A DNA stretch of 64,000 nt from Parabacteroides sp. PFB2-10 (GCF_029893085.1 NZ_JARXWI010000008.1:148857-212856); one strand, 5' to 3'. Positions 43,950 through 53,112 are shown, numbered from the stretch's first letter. A program made the numbers and translations. Notes: generated from the sequence alone by a model not told the origin.

Positions 43950-44882
43950 ATGCCATTAAACGTACAAGAAAATCTGCCGGCGATTGAATTGCTCAAACAA
44001 GAACATATTTTTGTGATTGATTCGCTTCGGGCGGCCACACAGGATATTCGCCCTTTGAAGGTAGTGGTATTGAATCTTATGCCGCTGAAAATCACCACCG
44101 AGACCGACCTGGTGCGTTTGTTAAGCAACACCCCTTTGCAGGTGGAGATGGAGTTTATGAAGATAGAGGGACATACACCCAAGAATACACCCATCGAACA
44201 TATGCAGGCGTTCTATAAAACGTTTGAAGAGATGGCCGACCAGTATTACGACGGCATGATTATCACAGGCGCTCCTGTGGAGTTGATGCCTTTCGAGGAG
44301 GTGAACTACTGGGATGAACTGATGCGTATATTCGATTGGGCACGGACGCATGTGACCTCTACCCTGTATATTTGTTGGGCGGCTCAGGCGGGATTATACC
44401 ATTTTTATGATGTACCTAAATACGAGCTTCCGGCCAAGATGTTTGGTGTATTCCGCCACACCCTGCGCGAGCCTTATCTCCCTATTTTCAGAGGCTTCGA
44501 CGAAGAGTTTTTTGTTCCTCACAGCCGTCATACCGAGATACGCCGGGAGGATATTGTGAAGAACAAGGAGTTGACGCTTCTGTCCGAAAGCGAAGAGTCG
44601 GGTGTCTATATGGTGATGTCGCGGGGAGGAAGAGAGTTCTACGTGACCGGCCATTCGGAGTATTCGCCTTATACGTTGAACGACGAATATATACGCGACA
44701 AGCAGAAGGGGCTTCCGATCAATATACCGCATAACTATTACCGCAACGATAACCCGGCACAAGGGCCTGTGGTGCGTTGGCGGGGACATGCCAATCTATT
44801 GTTCAACAACTGGTTGAATTACTATGTCTACCAGGAAACGCCCTATAATATTGAAGATATAAAATACTTGGGGGATTTGTGA
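43950..44882 (+). CDS. metA: Homoserine O-acetyltransferase (MetA family)
   Basis: This is the first step of methionine synthesis from homoserine. The 310-aa product has the acyl-accepting Cys142 (YICWAAQAGLYHFY), His235 and Glu237 (GHSEYSP) of the glutamine-amidotransferase-like MetA fold. Residue 111 is Glu (GAPVELMPFEEV). In the literature on this family, Glu111 marks acetyl-CoA users and Gly111 marks succinyl-CoA users. I therefore call acetyltransferase rather than succinyltransferase. The start is fixed by the promoter box and the conserved MPLNVQENLPA. Confidence 0.94.
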   Translation: MPLNVQENLPAIELLKQEHIFVIDSLRAATQDIRPLKVVVLNLMPLKITTETDLVRLLSNTPLQVEMEFMKIEGHTPKNTPIEHMQAFYKTFEEMADQYYDGMIITGAPVELMPFEEVNYWDELMRIFDWARTHVTSTLYICWAAQAGLYHFYDVPKYELPAKMFGVFRHTLREPYLPIFRGFDEEFFVPHSRHTEIRREDIVKNKELTLLSESEESGVYMVMSRGGREFYVTGHSEYSPYTLNDEYIRDKQKGLPINIPHNYYRNDNPAQGPVVRWRGHANLLFNNWLNYYVYQETPYNIEDIKYLGDL

Positions 44883-44916
44883 TTGATTTATTCTATTAGA
44901 ATCATATTTCTTTTCC

Positions 44917-44942
44917 AAAAGTTGCTCAACTGGTAAACTTTT
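44917..44942. promoter_or_regulatory. Candidate operator of the HigB/HigA pair
   Basis: A 7-bp inverted repeat AAAAGTT (44917-44923) / AACTTTT (44936-44942) lies just upstream of the toxin gene, with a small GTTGCTCAAC palindrome inside. Antitoxins of this type repress their own promoter, so this is a reasonable site. Confidence 0.3.
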
Positions 44943-44956
44943 ACTATTTTTACCCG

Positions 44957-45286
44957 ATGAAAAGAGAGATTATCGCATACGGTAACTATTATGATGATTT
45001 CATAAACTCTTTGACGGATGCTGAACGAAAAAAAGTACACTATATTCTTGATCTGTTAGGAACTGAAGATCGTGTGAGTACAAAGTTTGTGAAGTATATC
45101 CGTGATGAATTGTTTGAGTTGAGGGCGATGTATAATAGTAATATTTACCGCATTTTTTTCATTTTTGATGAGGGCAAGATAGTTGTTCTTTTTAATGGGT
45201 TTCAGAAAAAGACCCAGGAAACACCGGAAAAGGAGATTCAAAAAGCATTACGTATAAAGAAGGAGTATTATGCAAATAAAGAGTAA
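44957..45286 (+). CDS. RelE/HigB-type toxin
   Basis: A 109-aa protein of the phage-derived Gp49/HigB-like group within the RelE superfamily. The core LRDELFELR-like run reads YIRDELFELRAMYNSNIYR, then IFFIFDEGKIVVLFNGFQKKTQETP, then a C-terminal Lys-rich helix. Such toxins cut mRNA on the ribosome. The toxin comes first and overlaps the antitoxin by 17 nt, the usual HigBA order. The pair is AT-richer than flanking genes, consistent with acquisition. Confidence 0.9.
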   Translation: MKREIIAYGNYYDDFINSLTDAERKKVHYILDLLGTEDRVSTKFVKYIRDELFELRAMYNSNIYRIFFIFDEGKIVVLFNGFQKKTQETPEKEIQKALRIKKEYYANKE

Positions 45287-45578
45287 AACAAGAAGTATCA
45301 GTGTAGAGTTGGATGAACTCTATGGAAAAGAAGGTACTCCTGAAAGGGATGCTTTCAGAAGAGAAGCATATGCCTATTATACAGGCCAAATCATTGAACA
45401 GGCGAGGAAAGAGGCTAATATGACGCAAGCAGAGTTAGCTGCGAAAATAGGCAGCAATAAATCATACATCTCTCGCGTGGAAACTGGGAGAACCGAACCG
45501 AAAGTATCAACGTTTTATCGAATGGCATCTGCTTTAGGACTTAGCGTGGAATTAACTCCAACAGTTCAATTGCCATAA
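45270..45578 (+). CDS. HigA-type antitoxin, XRE family
   Basis: A 102-aa antitoxin with a helix-turn-helix of the XRE/Cro type at about residues 48-95 (NMTQAELAAKIGSNKSYISR). The N-terminal part (LDELYGKEGTPERDAFRREA) would wrap the toxin. It starts inside the toxin gene. It probably neutralises the toxin and represses the pair's promoter. No mobile element is seen beside it. Confidence 0.9.
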   Translation: MQIKSKTRSISVELDELYGKEGTPERDAFRREAYAYYTGQIIEQARKEANMTQAELAAKIGSNKSYISRVETGRTEPKVSTFYRMASALGLSVELTPTVQLP

Positions 45579-45604
45579 CAGGAGGATGATTTAGACGCCT
45601 TCTT

Positions 45605-47443
45605 ATGAAACATCAAAAACAAATAGAATTATTAGCCCCTGCCAAAGACTTGGTTAGCGGGAAGGAGGCTATCCTGCACGGGGCGGACGCGGTTTATATC
45701 GGTGCGCCCAAGTTTAGTGCCCGGGCGGCGGCAGGCAATTCGGTAGAGGATATTCGTCAGCTCTGTGCCTTTGCGCATATCTATGATGCCCGTATTTACA
45801 TTGCTTTGAACACGATCCTAAAAGATGAAGAGCTGGAGGAGACGGAAAAGCTGATTGGGGAGTTATATAGGGCGGGAGCCGATGCTCTTATTGTGCAGGA
45901 TATGGGCATTGCTATGTTGGATATACCGCCTATTCCATTGCACGCAAGCACGCAAATGGATAACCGGACGGTGGAAAAGGTGCAGTTTCTGGAGGAAAGC
46001 GGCTTCGACCAAGTGGTCTTAGCGCGCGAGCTTGCCTTGCCTCAGATACGGGAGATCGCGGAGCATACATCGGTCAACCTGGAGGTGTTTGTACATGGCG
46101 CCTTATGCGTGAGTTATAGCGGATTGTGTTATCTGAGCGCTGCCCTGAGTGGGCGGAGTGCCAACCGGGGCGAGTGTGCGCAGTACTGCCGTCTTCCTTA
46201 CGATCTGATCGATAGTAACGACACGCCGATCCTTTTCCAAAAGCATTTGTTATCATTGAAAGATATGAACCGTTCGGCGGAACTAGAGGCCTTATTGGAC
46301 GCCGGTGTCACCTCTTTCAAGATCGAAGGGCGGTTGAAAGATGTCTCGTATGTAAAAAATATAACCGCCTATTACCGGAAGAAGCTGGATGCGATACTGG
46401 CGCACCGACCGGAATACCGGCGTTCGTCGGCTGGACAGAGCCGGTATACGTTTGAGCCTGTTCCGGAAAAGAGTTTTAATCGCGGATTTACATCCTATTG
46501 GTTAGATAAGCGAAGTAAAGATATCACCTCGTTTGATACACCGAAGTCGATAGGCGAAGCGGTCGGAACGGTGAAAGAGATCAAAGGCAATTCCTTTACG
46601 GTAGCCGGTGTGAAGTCATTACATAATGGCGACGGACTGGTCTTCTTTAATCCGAAAGGCGAACTGGAAGGCTTTCGGGTAAACAGAGTAGAGGACAATC
46701 GTGTTTTTCCGGCCGACATGCCTAAGATTCAACCTAAGACACCGCTTTACCGGAATATGGATCAAGAGTTCGAGAAGCTGTTGGATAAGCCTTCAGCCAC
46801 ACGGAAGATAGCGGTGGATATCGCATTCGCGGATTATGCGCTGGGGTTCACCCTGGGTATGACCGACGAGACAGGCGCCCGGGTAGAGATTCCGTTTCCC
46901 TGCGAAAAGGAGGAGGCGCGCTCTGACCAGCGGAAGAATATAGAGACGCAATTGGCCAAATTGGGGAATACGCCCTTTGAAGCGCGAAATGTGACGGTTG
47001 GGTTGACCAAGAACTGGTTTATCCCTTCTTCGGTGTTGAATGAGATGCGTCGTCAGGTGGTCGATCAATTATTGATGGCTCGTCGGATGCGTTACCCAGC
47101 GCTATCTGCGCGCCCCGCCATGCGAAGAAATTCGGCTGTAACCTATCCACAGACGACACTTTCCTATCTGGGAAATATATATAATGAAAAGGCGGCTTCG
47201 TATTATAAGATCCATGGCGTAGATAAGATTGAACCGGCCTTTGAAAAGGAAAATAAAAAAGAGGCGCCGCTGATGTTCACGAAGCATTGCCTTCGTTATT
47301 CGCTCGGATGGTGCCCGGTATGGCAGAAAGAGGCATCGCCTTACCAGGAGCCCTATTTCCTGGTTTACAAAGAGAATCGCCTGCGATTGGAATTTGACTG
47401 TAAAGCGTGCGAAATGAAGGTTTTCTTGGATGAAAGCCGATAA
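45605..47443 (+). CDS. U32 family peptidase-like protein (RlhA/TrhP group)
   Basis: A 612-aa protein. The N-terminal half is the U32 domain (LLAPAKDLVSGKEAILHGAD; VFVHGALCVSYSGLCYLS; GECAQYCRLPY). The C-terminal half adds a barrel-like region and a Cys-rich end (KHCLRYSLGWCPVW; FDCKACEMKVF). The Cys set is typical of members that bind an Fe-S cluster and hydroxylate RNA (RlhA on 23S rRNA, TrhP on tRNA) rather than act as proteases. Which RNA is modified cannot be told here. It lies 26 nt after the antitoxin gene. Confidence 0.88.
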   Translation: MKHQKQIELLAPAKDLVSGKEAILHGADAVYIGAPKFSARAAAGNSVEDIRQLCAFAHIYDARIYIALNTILKDEELEETEKLIGELYRAGADALIVQDMGIAMLDIPPIPLHASTQMDNRTVEKVQFLEESGFDQVVLARELALPQIREIAEHTSVNLEVFVHGALCVSYSGLCYLSAALSGRSANRGECAQYCRLPYDLIDSNDTPILFQKHLLSLKDMNRSAELEALLDAGVTSFKIEGRLKDVSYVKNITAYYRKKLDAILAHRPEYRRSSAGQSRYTFEPVPEKSFNRGFTSYWLDKRSKDITSFDTPKSIGEAVGTVKEIKGNSFTVAGVKSLHNGDGLVFFNPKGELEGFRVNRVEDNRVFPADMPKIQPKTPLYRNMDQEFEKLLDKPSATRKIAVDIAFADYALGFTLGMTDETGARVEIPFPCEKEEARSDQRKNIETQLAKLGNTPFEARNVTVGLTKNWFIPSSVLNEMRRQVVDQLLMARRMRYPALSARPAMRRNSAVTYPQTTLSYLGNIYNEKAASYYKIHGVDKIEPAFEKENKKEAPLMFTKHCLRYSLGWCPVWQKEASPYQEPYFLVYKENRLRLEFDCKACEMKVFLDESR

Positions 47444-47472
47444 TATATGTTAATTACTAAATCTATATTCAA

Positions 47473-48303
47473 ATGAAAAATCAACTTTTTATTCTTGTAT
47501 TTTTAGTGGGAATGATGTGTGCAGGTTGCTCTGGCAAGCAAAAACCATTGGATCCGGAAAAACCGGTGTATGTAACGGTTAAAACCTCTATGGGCAATGT
47601 GACGGTATTGCTTTACGATGACACTCCCTTGCATAAGGAGAATTTTATTCGTTTGTGTCAGGAAGGAACTTATGACGGTGTTTTATTCCATCGTATTGTC
47701 AAGGACTTTGTGGTGCAAGGAGGCGATCCGACCAGCAAAGAACGTGAGCCGGGTGTTCGTTATGGTGGAAACAGTGGCGGATATACGGTGCCGGCAGAGA
47801 TCATGCCTCACTACTTCAACAAACGAGGTGCCCTGATCGACGCCAAGCAGGGTGACGATGTAAATCCGGAGCGTGCTTCTGCCGGGACGCAATTCTGCTT
47901 CCTGCAGGGAAAGATACAGACCGATGAAGAACTGGATAAAATAGAGGTGCGCATCAACGATATACGCCGCAACTGGTTGTATCACAAATTTAAAAAAGAA
48001 TTACAAGAGAAGGATGCTTCCTGGAAAGAGGCTGAGAAGGCAGAAGAACTGGAAATCCAGTTGTCGCTTATGATTATGGATGAGATAGAACGCCTGGGTG
48101 GCGCTTATGTGATACCGGCAGATCAGCGTGAGGTGTATAAGACAATCGGCGGATCGCCTCATCTGGATGGCTCGGTTACTATCTTCGGCGAAGTGGTGAA
48201 AGGGCTCGATGTGGTAGAGAAGATGTCTTTGGTGGAAAGGGATGAGTTCGACCGTCCGTTGGAGGATGTCTATGTGATCTCTACCAAGGTGTTTCAGAAA
48301 TAA
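47473..48303 (+). CDS. Cyclophilin-type peptidyl-prolyl isomerase lipoprotein
   Basis: A 276-aa envelope foldase. The lipoprotein signal has acylated Cys19 (MCAGCSG). The cyclophilin domain holds VTVKTSMGNVTVLLYDDTPL, the active-site FHRIVKDFVVQGGD, and AGTQFCFLQG. A helical insert at about 165-215 (KKELQEKDASWKEAEKAEE) separates the last strand (SVTIFGEVVKGLDVVEKM). This insert is a recurrent feature of Bacteroidales members. The location is probably periplasmic, at a membrane surface. Confidence 0.93.
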   Translation: MKNQLFILVFLVGMMCAGCSGKQKPLDPEKPVYVTVKTSMGNVTVLLYDDTPLHKENFIRLCQEGTYDGVLFHRIVKDFVVQGGDPTSKEREPGVRYGGNSGGYTVPAEIMPHYFNKRGALIDAKQGDDVNPERASAGTQFCFLQGKIQTDEELDKIEVRINDIRRNWLYHKFKKELQEKDASWKEAEKAEELEIQLSLMIMDEIERLGGAYVIPADQREVYKTIGGSPHLDGSVTIFGEVVKGLDVVEKMSLVERDEFDRPLEDVYVISTKVFQK

Positions 48304-48338
48304 GCGGCTCTTTTCCTAAACAAAAGCGGTCAAAATAT

Positions 48339-48376
48339 CGTTCTATAAATAGTATGTAGTTATAATTTATAGAACG
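48339..48376. promoter_or_regulatory. Perfect 12-bp inverted repeat before the FMN reductase gene
   Basis: CGTTCTATAAAT (48339-48350) and ATTTATAGAACG (48365-48376) flank a 14-nt spacer and end 6 nt before ATG 48383. It is too AT-rich, and lacks a T-run, for a terminator. It looks like an operator overlapping the promoter or the ribosome-binding site. No standard -7 box is seen for this gene. Confidence 0.6.
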
Positions 48377-48382
48377 AAAAAA

Positions 48383-48937
48383 ATGAAACAGATTGCAATT
48401 ATATCCGCGAGTATCCGGGATGGAAGGCTTAGCCATCGGGTGGCTCTTTTTATGAAGAAGTATATGGAAGAAAACCAGTTGGCGAAGGTGGATATCCTGG
48501 ATCTGAAAGCCTACGATTTTCCTTTGTTTACGGAACGGTTGATGTATCAGAAGAACCCCACCGCGCAGGTGTTGGATTATGTAGAACGATTCAACCGGGC
48601 GGATGCTATTATCATTGTCTCTCCGGTGTATAATACCAGTTTCCCGGCTGCCCTGAAGAATGTGATCGACCTCTTAGTGAAAGAGTGGCGCGACAAGGTG
48701 GTGGCTGTCTCCTCGGTGACCTATGGCACGAATGCCGGTATAGCGACCGTGAAAGAGATTCAAGCGCTTATGCTTTATATGGGAGCTCAGGTGGTGCCCG
48801 CCTCTTTTACCGCGTTAAACGCTGGAACGGAATACGATGAAGCGGGGAGTCCGGCGGATCCCGAAACGGCAAACAAACGGGTCGGAGGTTTTATCCGCAA
48901 GCTTTTGTTATTGGCAGAGCAGACAAAGAGAGCATAA
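48383..48937 (+). CDS. NADPH-dependent FMN reductase family oxidoreductase
   Basis: A 184-aa flavodoxin-like protein. It has the FMN phosphate loop SASIRDGRLSHRVA, the VSPVYNTSFPAALKNVIDLL motif of this family and the SSVTYGTNAG flavin-contact region. It would reduce flavins or quinones with NAD(P)H. It follows a 12-bp inverted repeat and is convergent with the SDR gene 14 nt away. A redox-responsive repressor acting at that site is plausible but unproven. Confidence 0.88.
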   Translation: MKQIAIISASIRDGRLSHRVALFMKKYMEENQLAKVDILDLKAYDFPLFTERLMYQKNPTAQVLDYVERFNRADAIIIVSPVYNTSFPAALKNVIDLLVKEWRDKVVAVSSVTYGTNAGIATVKEIQALMLYMGAQVVPASFTALNAGTEYDEAGSPADPETANKRVGGFIRKLLLLAEQTKRA

Positions 48938-48951
48938 CCTGTTCAGACTGA

Positions 48952-49677
48952 TCAGGTGTGAATAGGCAGCCTTTCCCAGATCCATAAGGGGATGAACCGC
49001 CAAAAGAAAACCAATAGATTGTATTTCCAGTCTATGATTACACGGCGCTTCTTTTTAAGGAGCGCCTTTTCTATTTGGCAAGCTACCTTCTCCGGCTTCA
49101 ATTGGAGCGGGAAAGATTGGTTTTTCAATAGGTCGGTGCTGACAAATCCCGGACGGATATCGGTGAAACGAATGGGGATTTTATTCATTCGGGCTAACTG
49201 GGCAAGGGCGTCTATATAGGTGTTCTGATAGCGTTTGGTGGCTGAATAGGCGGGGGAGGCACCCAATCCCTTCGTGCCGGCAATGGAACTGATCACGGCT
49301 ATATGTCCTTTGCCCTGTTGTTTGAAATAGTGAAACGCCGAATCGACCATTTGCGTGAAGCCTTTGACGTTGGTTTCAACGGTTTTCATTTCCACTTCCG
49401 GATTCAATGACGGGTTATACCACCCGACTCCCGAGCTCAGAAAGAAGATATCCATGCCACCCAGTTTGTCGATCAAGGCATATAGACGTTCGGGAGCATC
49501 CGCGGCTGTTACGTCGATTGGTTCGGTTTCTACCTGCCCGGGCGCTTCGTTTCGGATAGACTCCAACAGTTCTTGCCGACGTCCGGCAACACCTACCCGC
49601 CAGCCTTGTTGGATGAAAAGGCGGGCGACCTCCCGTCCAATGCCTGACGTAGCTCCTACAATGACGATTCGTTTCAT
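48952..49677 (-). CDS. Short-chain dehydrogenase/reductase (SDR)
   Basis: A 241-aa classical SDR. Cofactor motif GATSGIG is at residues 8-14; the catalytic set is Ser130/131 (VISSIAG), Tyr144 and Lys148 (YSATK). The C-terminal tail (LVFFWRFIPLWIWERL) is hydrophobic and may touch the membrane. It starts 2 nt after the ABC ATPase gene stop, so it is in the same operon as the DUF5687 exporter. The substrate is unknown. Confidence 0.9.
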   Translation of the reverse strand: MKRIVIVGATSGIGREVARLFIQQGWRVGVAGRRQELLESIRNEAPGQVETEPIDVTAADAPERLYALIDKLGGMDIFFLSSGVGWYNPSLNPEVEMKTVETNVKGFTQMVDSAFHYFKQQGKGHIAVISSIAGTKGLGASPAYSATKRYQNTYIDALAQLARMNKIPIRFTDIRPGFVSTDLLKNQSFPLQLKPEKVACQIEKALLKKKRRVIIDWKYNLLVFFWRFIPLWIWERLPIHT

Positions 49678-49679
49678 GT

Positions 49680-50390
49680 CTATTCGATGCTTTTCTCCAG
49701 AAAATAGGCATTGAGCTCGGCGGTGGCTGCCGGCGAATTGTCCATATCTTTCACGATCTTCCCGTTTTCAAGCAAGACTACACGATTGGAAATATCGGTG
49801 GTGTAGTTCAGGTTATGGCTTGAAATCAGGATTGTTGTCTTCTCCGTTTCATTCATCTGCCGGATCATATCGCGTATCTCCATCTGCGAAGAGGGGTCGA
49901 GGAAGTTGAAGGGCTCGTCGAGTATCAACAGCTGCGGACGGATCATCATGGCGGCCATGATACCGATCTTTTGTTTGTTACCTGCCGAGAAGTTGCGGAT
50001 ATACTTTTTTTGTCCCAGAATTTCACTGTTCATAAAGCGGCCGAATGGGGCTAATCGTTCGTTTACATCCTCTTTATTCAGCTGATAGGTCTGTCCCACG
50101 AAGTAGAAATACTCTTCAGGCGTCAGGAAATCAATCAGGAAGCGGTTGTCTAAGAAAGAGCCGGTATAGTTTTTCCAGTCTTCGCTTTTAGCCACATCGA
50201 CTCCTTTACTTAACACATACCCGCTGTCGGCCTTCAACAGATCCAGGATAAGACGGAACAAGGTTGTTTTACCGGCTCCGTTATTGCCTACCAGTCCCAA
50301 TAGCGTACCTTCCTCAATATTTAACTCAGGAATATCTATCGCTACTTTATTGCCAAATCGTTTTGTCAGATCTTTTATTGTAATGTCCAT
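49680..50390 (-). CDS. ABC transporter ATP-binding protein
   Basis: A 236-aa ATPase with Walker A GNNGAGKTT (35-43), an NFSAGNKQKIGIMAA signature in place of the usual LSGGQ, and Walker B LLILDEPFNFLDP. The shortened signature fits export-type ATPases of the ABC-2 class. The DUF5687 permease gene lies upstream on the same strand, separated by a 144-nt repeat-containing gap, and the SDR gene is downstream. The exporter substrate is unknown. Confidence 0.9.
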   Translation of the reverse strand: MDITIKDLTKRFGNKVAIDIPELNIEEGTLLGLVGNNGAGKTTLFRLILDLLKADSGYVLSKGVDVAKSEDWKNYTGSFLDNRFLIDFLTPEEYFYFVGQTYQLNKEDVNERLAPFGRFMNSEILGQKKYIRNFSAGNKQKIGIMAAMMIRPQLLILDEPFNFLDPSSQMEIRDMIRQMNETEKTTILISSHNLNYTTDISNRVVLLENGKIVKDMDNSPAATAELNAYFLEKSIE

Positions 50391-50394
50391 TTTA

Positions 50395-50534
50395 TTAATT
50401 GATAATTGATAGTTGATAATTGATAATTAATCGCTTTACGCTTTTGCTTTAGGTGATCTTCGATTCTTTATTCATCGCTCTTCATTCTTTAAGCGGTCTT
50501 CGATTCTTTACTCTTCACTCTTCATTCTTCATTC
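50395..50534. repeat. AT-rich and TTCATTC-type simple repeats
   Basis: It opens with GATAATTGATAGTTGATAATTG. A degraded unit of the 37-bp repeat seen at 19670-19818 (GCTTTACGCTT, GTGATCTTCGATTC) follows, and then a CTCTTCATTCTT tract. It separates the ATPase from its permease gene. Confidence 0.7.
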
Positions 50535-52025
50535 TTAAGCGTTGCTCCGGAAGCCTTCCATATTGCGGTATTTTCGTTTCAGAAAGCGGTTGTACGTCCA
50601 GCGAAGCCAGGATTTTGCCGTGATAGTGAAGAGCAATCCCATGCCCAGCATATAATAGTTGGCAATTGTTTCATTGAAGATTCCGGCGATAATCATCGCG
50701 ATGATAACCGGGAGGAACATACCCAGCATAGTTACGACCAGCATATTACCGGAGGTGCCTTTCCAATTCATCGCCCCTCCGTCAAAAAGATCGAAGTAGC
50801 TTTTGTTGTACACAGCATTCTGAAACATCAGGAAATAAAGGAAGCCAATGGAATAGAAGAACACCGAGATAAGGAAAAAGAAATCGAGCTTACCCATAAA
50901 TACGGGAACCATAAGAATCAATGTTGTTAATACCGAGCAAGCGCTGTAGAATATGTATTTCCCTTTCAACAGGTTAAGGATCGAGTGCTTGCGTGCCATC
51001 AATCCGTCGAAGAAAGAAGATTCGGAGGTGAACATGTATTGCGACATAATCAATCCCAGGAATCCAACTAAGAAAATACTGAAGAAGAGCTTGGAAAAGT
51101 AGATCCGGTTAAACTGTGAATCCGCACTGAACAGCATAAAAAAGTAGAAGACAAAGAAGAATCCCATCATATACATCTGCTGTTTCAAGCGCTTGGATCG
51201 AAATATCATTTTAATCTCTGTCTGGATAAACTCTCCTTTTTCTCCCAGTTTGTCGAGGAAAGAGAGGCCGGTAAAGGCTGCTGCCTCCTTCACCTTCTTG
51301 CCTTGTAGCTCCCGGTACACTTCCTGGCGCATAAACCGTTGGTTCAGTTTCCATAAAACAAACAACATAGCGATCTCAGCCAACCAGACGAACAGGTTCT
51401 TTTCCAATAGCCAATCGCCTACCTTTACCGTGAACTCACCGATGGGCGACCAGGAGGGAATGGTTAAAGCAAACAGGCCGGCAACCACTAAGAAAGGAAG
51501 ATAATAGAGCCATCCATTTATCTTTTGCAGTTGATTTACCATATTGGCCAGAAGGCTGTTGCCTACACACAATAGATAGAAGAAAAGGATATACAGGACT
51601 GCCGAAAAGAATCCGAAATAGGGTGTGATCGCTTTCAATCCGAAAGGAATAACCAGGAAGAACAAATAGAGATTCCAGATGTTGGAAAACTCTTTTATCA
51701 ACAGGAAGTTGAACAACTTATTCCGCTTGATCGGCAGTGTGAGATAGGGAGCAATCTGCATGGAATTGCTCTGCTTCATGGTGTACTTCAGGGTGAAATC
51801 GAACAGAAATAATGGGAAAAGAATGTAATTGAACGTGTCGATGGCGTATGTATATTCGCCGACATCCAATAATATTTGTTCAAGCAGGAAGCCGACCGAC
51901 ATCAATTGAAGCCCCAGAATCCCGAAAATAACGAACATAAATACTTTCACTCCCATATTGCGCTCGAACATAGAGTGGCGTCTGAAAGCCTTCCACTGAT
52001 GGCTTTGAAGTTCTTTTTCTAACAT
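50535..52025 (-). CDS. DUF5687 family ABC exporter permease
   Basis: A 496-aa membrane protein with about 11-12 hydrophobic segments. The length and pattern (MLEKELQSHQWKAFRRHSMF at the start; long helices throughout; basic KRKYRNMEGFR near the end) match the Bacteroidetes DUF5687 family, an ABC-2-like permease. It pairs with the downstream ATPase. An A/T-rich perfect hairpin lies between its start and the AraC gene. Its transported molecule is unknown. Confidence 0.88.
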   Translation of the reverse strand: MLEKELQSHQWKAFRRHSMFERNMGVKVFMFVIFGILGLQLMSVGFLLEQILLDVGEYTYAIDTFNYILFPLFLFDFTLKYTMKQSNSMQIAPYLTLPIKRNKLFNFLLIKEFSNIWNLYLFFLVIPFGLKAITPYFGFFSAVLYILFFYLLCVGNSLLANMVNQLQKINGWLYYLPFLVVAGLFALTIPSWSPIGEFTVKVGDWLLEKNLFVWLAEIAMLFVLWKLNQRFMRQEVYRELQGKKVKEAAAFTGLSFLDKLGEKGEFIQTEIKMIFRSKRLKQQMYMMGFFFVFYFFMLFSADSQFNRIYFSKLFFSIFLVGFLGLIMSQYMFTSESSFFDGLMARKHSILNLLKGKYIFYSACSVLTTLILMVPVFMGKLDFFFLISVFFYSIGFLYFLMFQNAVYNKSYFDLFDGGAMNWKGTSGNMLVVTMLGMFLPVIIAMIIAGIFNETIANYYMLGMGLLFTITAKSWLRWTYNRFLKRKYRNMEGFRSNA

Positions 52026-52091
52026 TGATTTACTGTGTTTGCTTTACTTTTTTCTTTAATCAGTCGCAAACAAACACATTTTCTTACAAAA

Positions 52092-52122
52092 AGAGAGGAA
52101 AAAAACATTTTTTTTCCTCTCT
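52092..52122 (-). terminator. AT-rich hairpin after the AraC gene
   Basis: Perfect 14-bp arms (52092-52105 and 52109-52122) around a CAT loop. On the minus strand it lies after the AraC stop and before the DUF5687 start. The seven A-T pairs next to the loop make it a hairpin of moderate strength. Confidence 0.55.
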
Positions 52123-52159
52123 GTCAAATGAAAAAGTATAGATTGGCTTGTTTTGCCGG

Positions 52160-53083
52160 TTAAATGGCCATAGCAGGTGCATGTTCCAACCGGCGGTATT
52201 CCAAGGGAGACATGCCCAGGTATTTCTTAAAAAACTTACCGAAAGTAGACTGATCGGAGAAGTTCAGCCGGTAAGCAATTTGCTGAACAGGTTCTTGTGT
52301 TGTCTTTAACAATTTGCGTGCCTCCATCAACAAGGTATCATCTATCCACTTATTGGTCGTTTTCCCGGTCAGTTTTTTGATGATCAACGTAAGGTATTGC
52401 GGAGAAACAAATAGTTTTTCGGCATAAAACCCAACTTCATGCTCTTCTTTGTAGTGTTCCAGCAGCAGATCCATAAATTGAATAAACAATTCCTCCTTAC
52501 GACTGAAAGTTAATGTATTATACTCCTCCCGACTATTGAGTATATGTGTCAGATCGAATACAAATGATTTGAAACTAATGAACACGAACTCTTTGTAAAA
52601 AGAGGATTCCTTTTGCCCGCAGACTTTGATTTTGAGTGTATTAAAACTTTGATTTATCATTTCGCATTCGTCCGGCATAAGCGGTATCTTGATCCACTGC
52701 TTGATAAACAAACGATTATAGAAAGCAAGTATCTTCTTGTTCGAAATACATTCGTCCATAAAACTCTTTTTGACAATCAATACACGTGCATTAAAGTCAG
52801 GAGTGTATTTGTTGATCTGCAAATCGCTTAAAGAAGAGACAAAGCAGCAGGTATGACTTTCCATCGCGATGAGTTTGTTGTTTATGCTTAAGGAACAGCT
52901 ACCTTTCTCAACCCAGAATAGGGTGATCATATCTGTTTCTTTTCCCAGAGTTTCCACCTTCTCCATATTTTCGAATGAGAAGTCCTTATCAGCTTCCAAC
53001 AGACCTAATACCTTTTCATAGGAGCTAAATGAATTCCCCTGTTTCCTGTTCTCTTTTTGACTAATACACATACCCTGTTCCAT
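52160..53083 (-). CDS. AraC family transcriptional regulator
   Basis: A 307-aa regulator. The N-terminal half is a cupin-like sensing domain (residues about 40-190). The C-terminal 100 residues form the AraC double HTH, including VGFYAEKLFVSPQYLTLIIKK and YRLNFSDQSTFGKFFKKYLG. ATG 53071 is an alternative start four codons in. It lies between a hybrid kinase and the DUF5687 exporter on the same strand and may control the exporter. An inverted repeat at 53113-53153 upstream could be its own site. Confidence 0.9.
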   Translation of the reverse strand: MEQGMCISQKENRKQGNSFSSYEKVLGLLEADKDFSFENMEKVETLGKETDMITLFWVEKGSCSLSINNKLIAMESHTCCFVSSLSDLQINKYTPDFNARVLIVKKSFMDECISNKKILAFYNRLFIKQWIKIPLMPDECEMINQSFNTLKIKVCGQKESSFYKEFVFISFKSFVFDLTHILNSREEYNTLTFSRKEELFIQFMDLLLEHYKEEHEVGFYAEKLFVSPQYLTLIIKKLTGKTTNKWIDDTLLMEARKLLKTTQEPVQQIAYRLNFSDQSTFGKFFKKYLGMSPLEYRRLEHAPAMAI

Positions 53084-53112
53084 GATTCAATTTGTTTGTT
53101 AACCTAACTCTT

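Noticed and set aside
44957..45578. Defence island or prophage edge around the toxin-antitoxin pair
   Set aside because: The flanking genes are metA and a U32 protein, with no integrase, attachment-site duplication or phage gene. It is an isolated pair.
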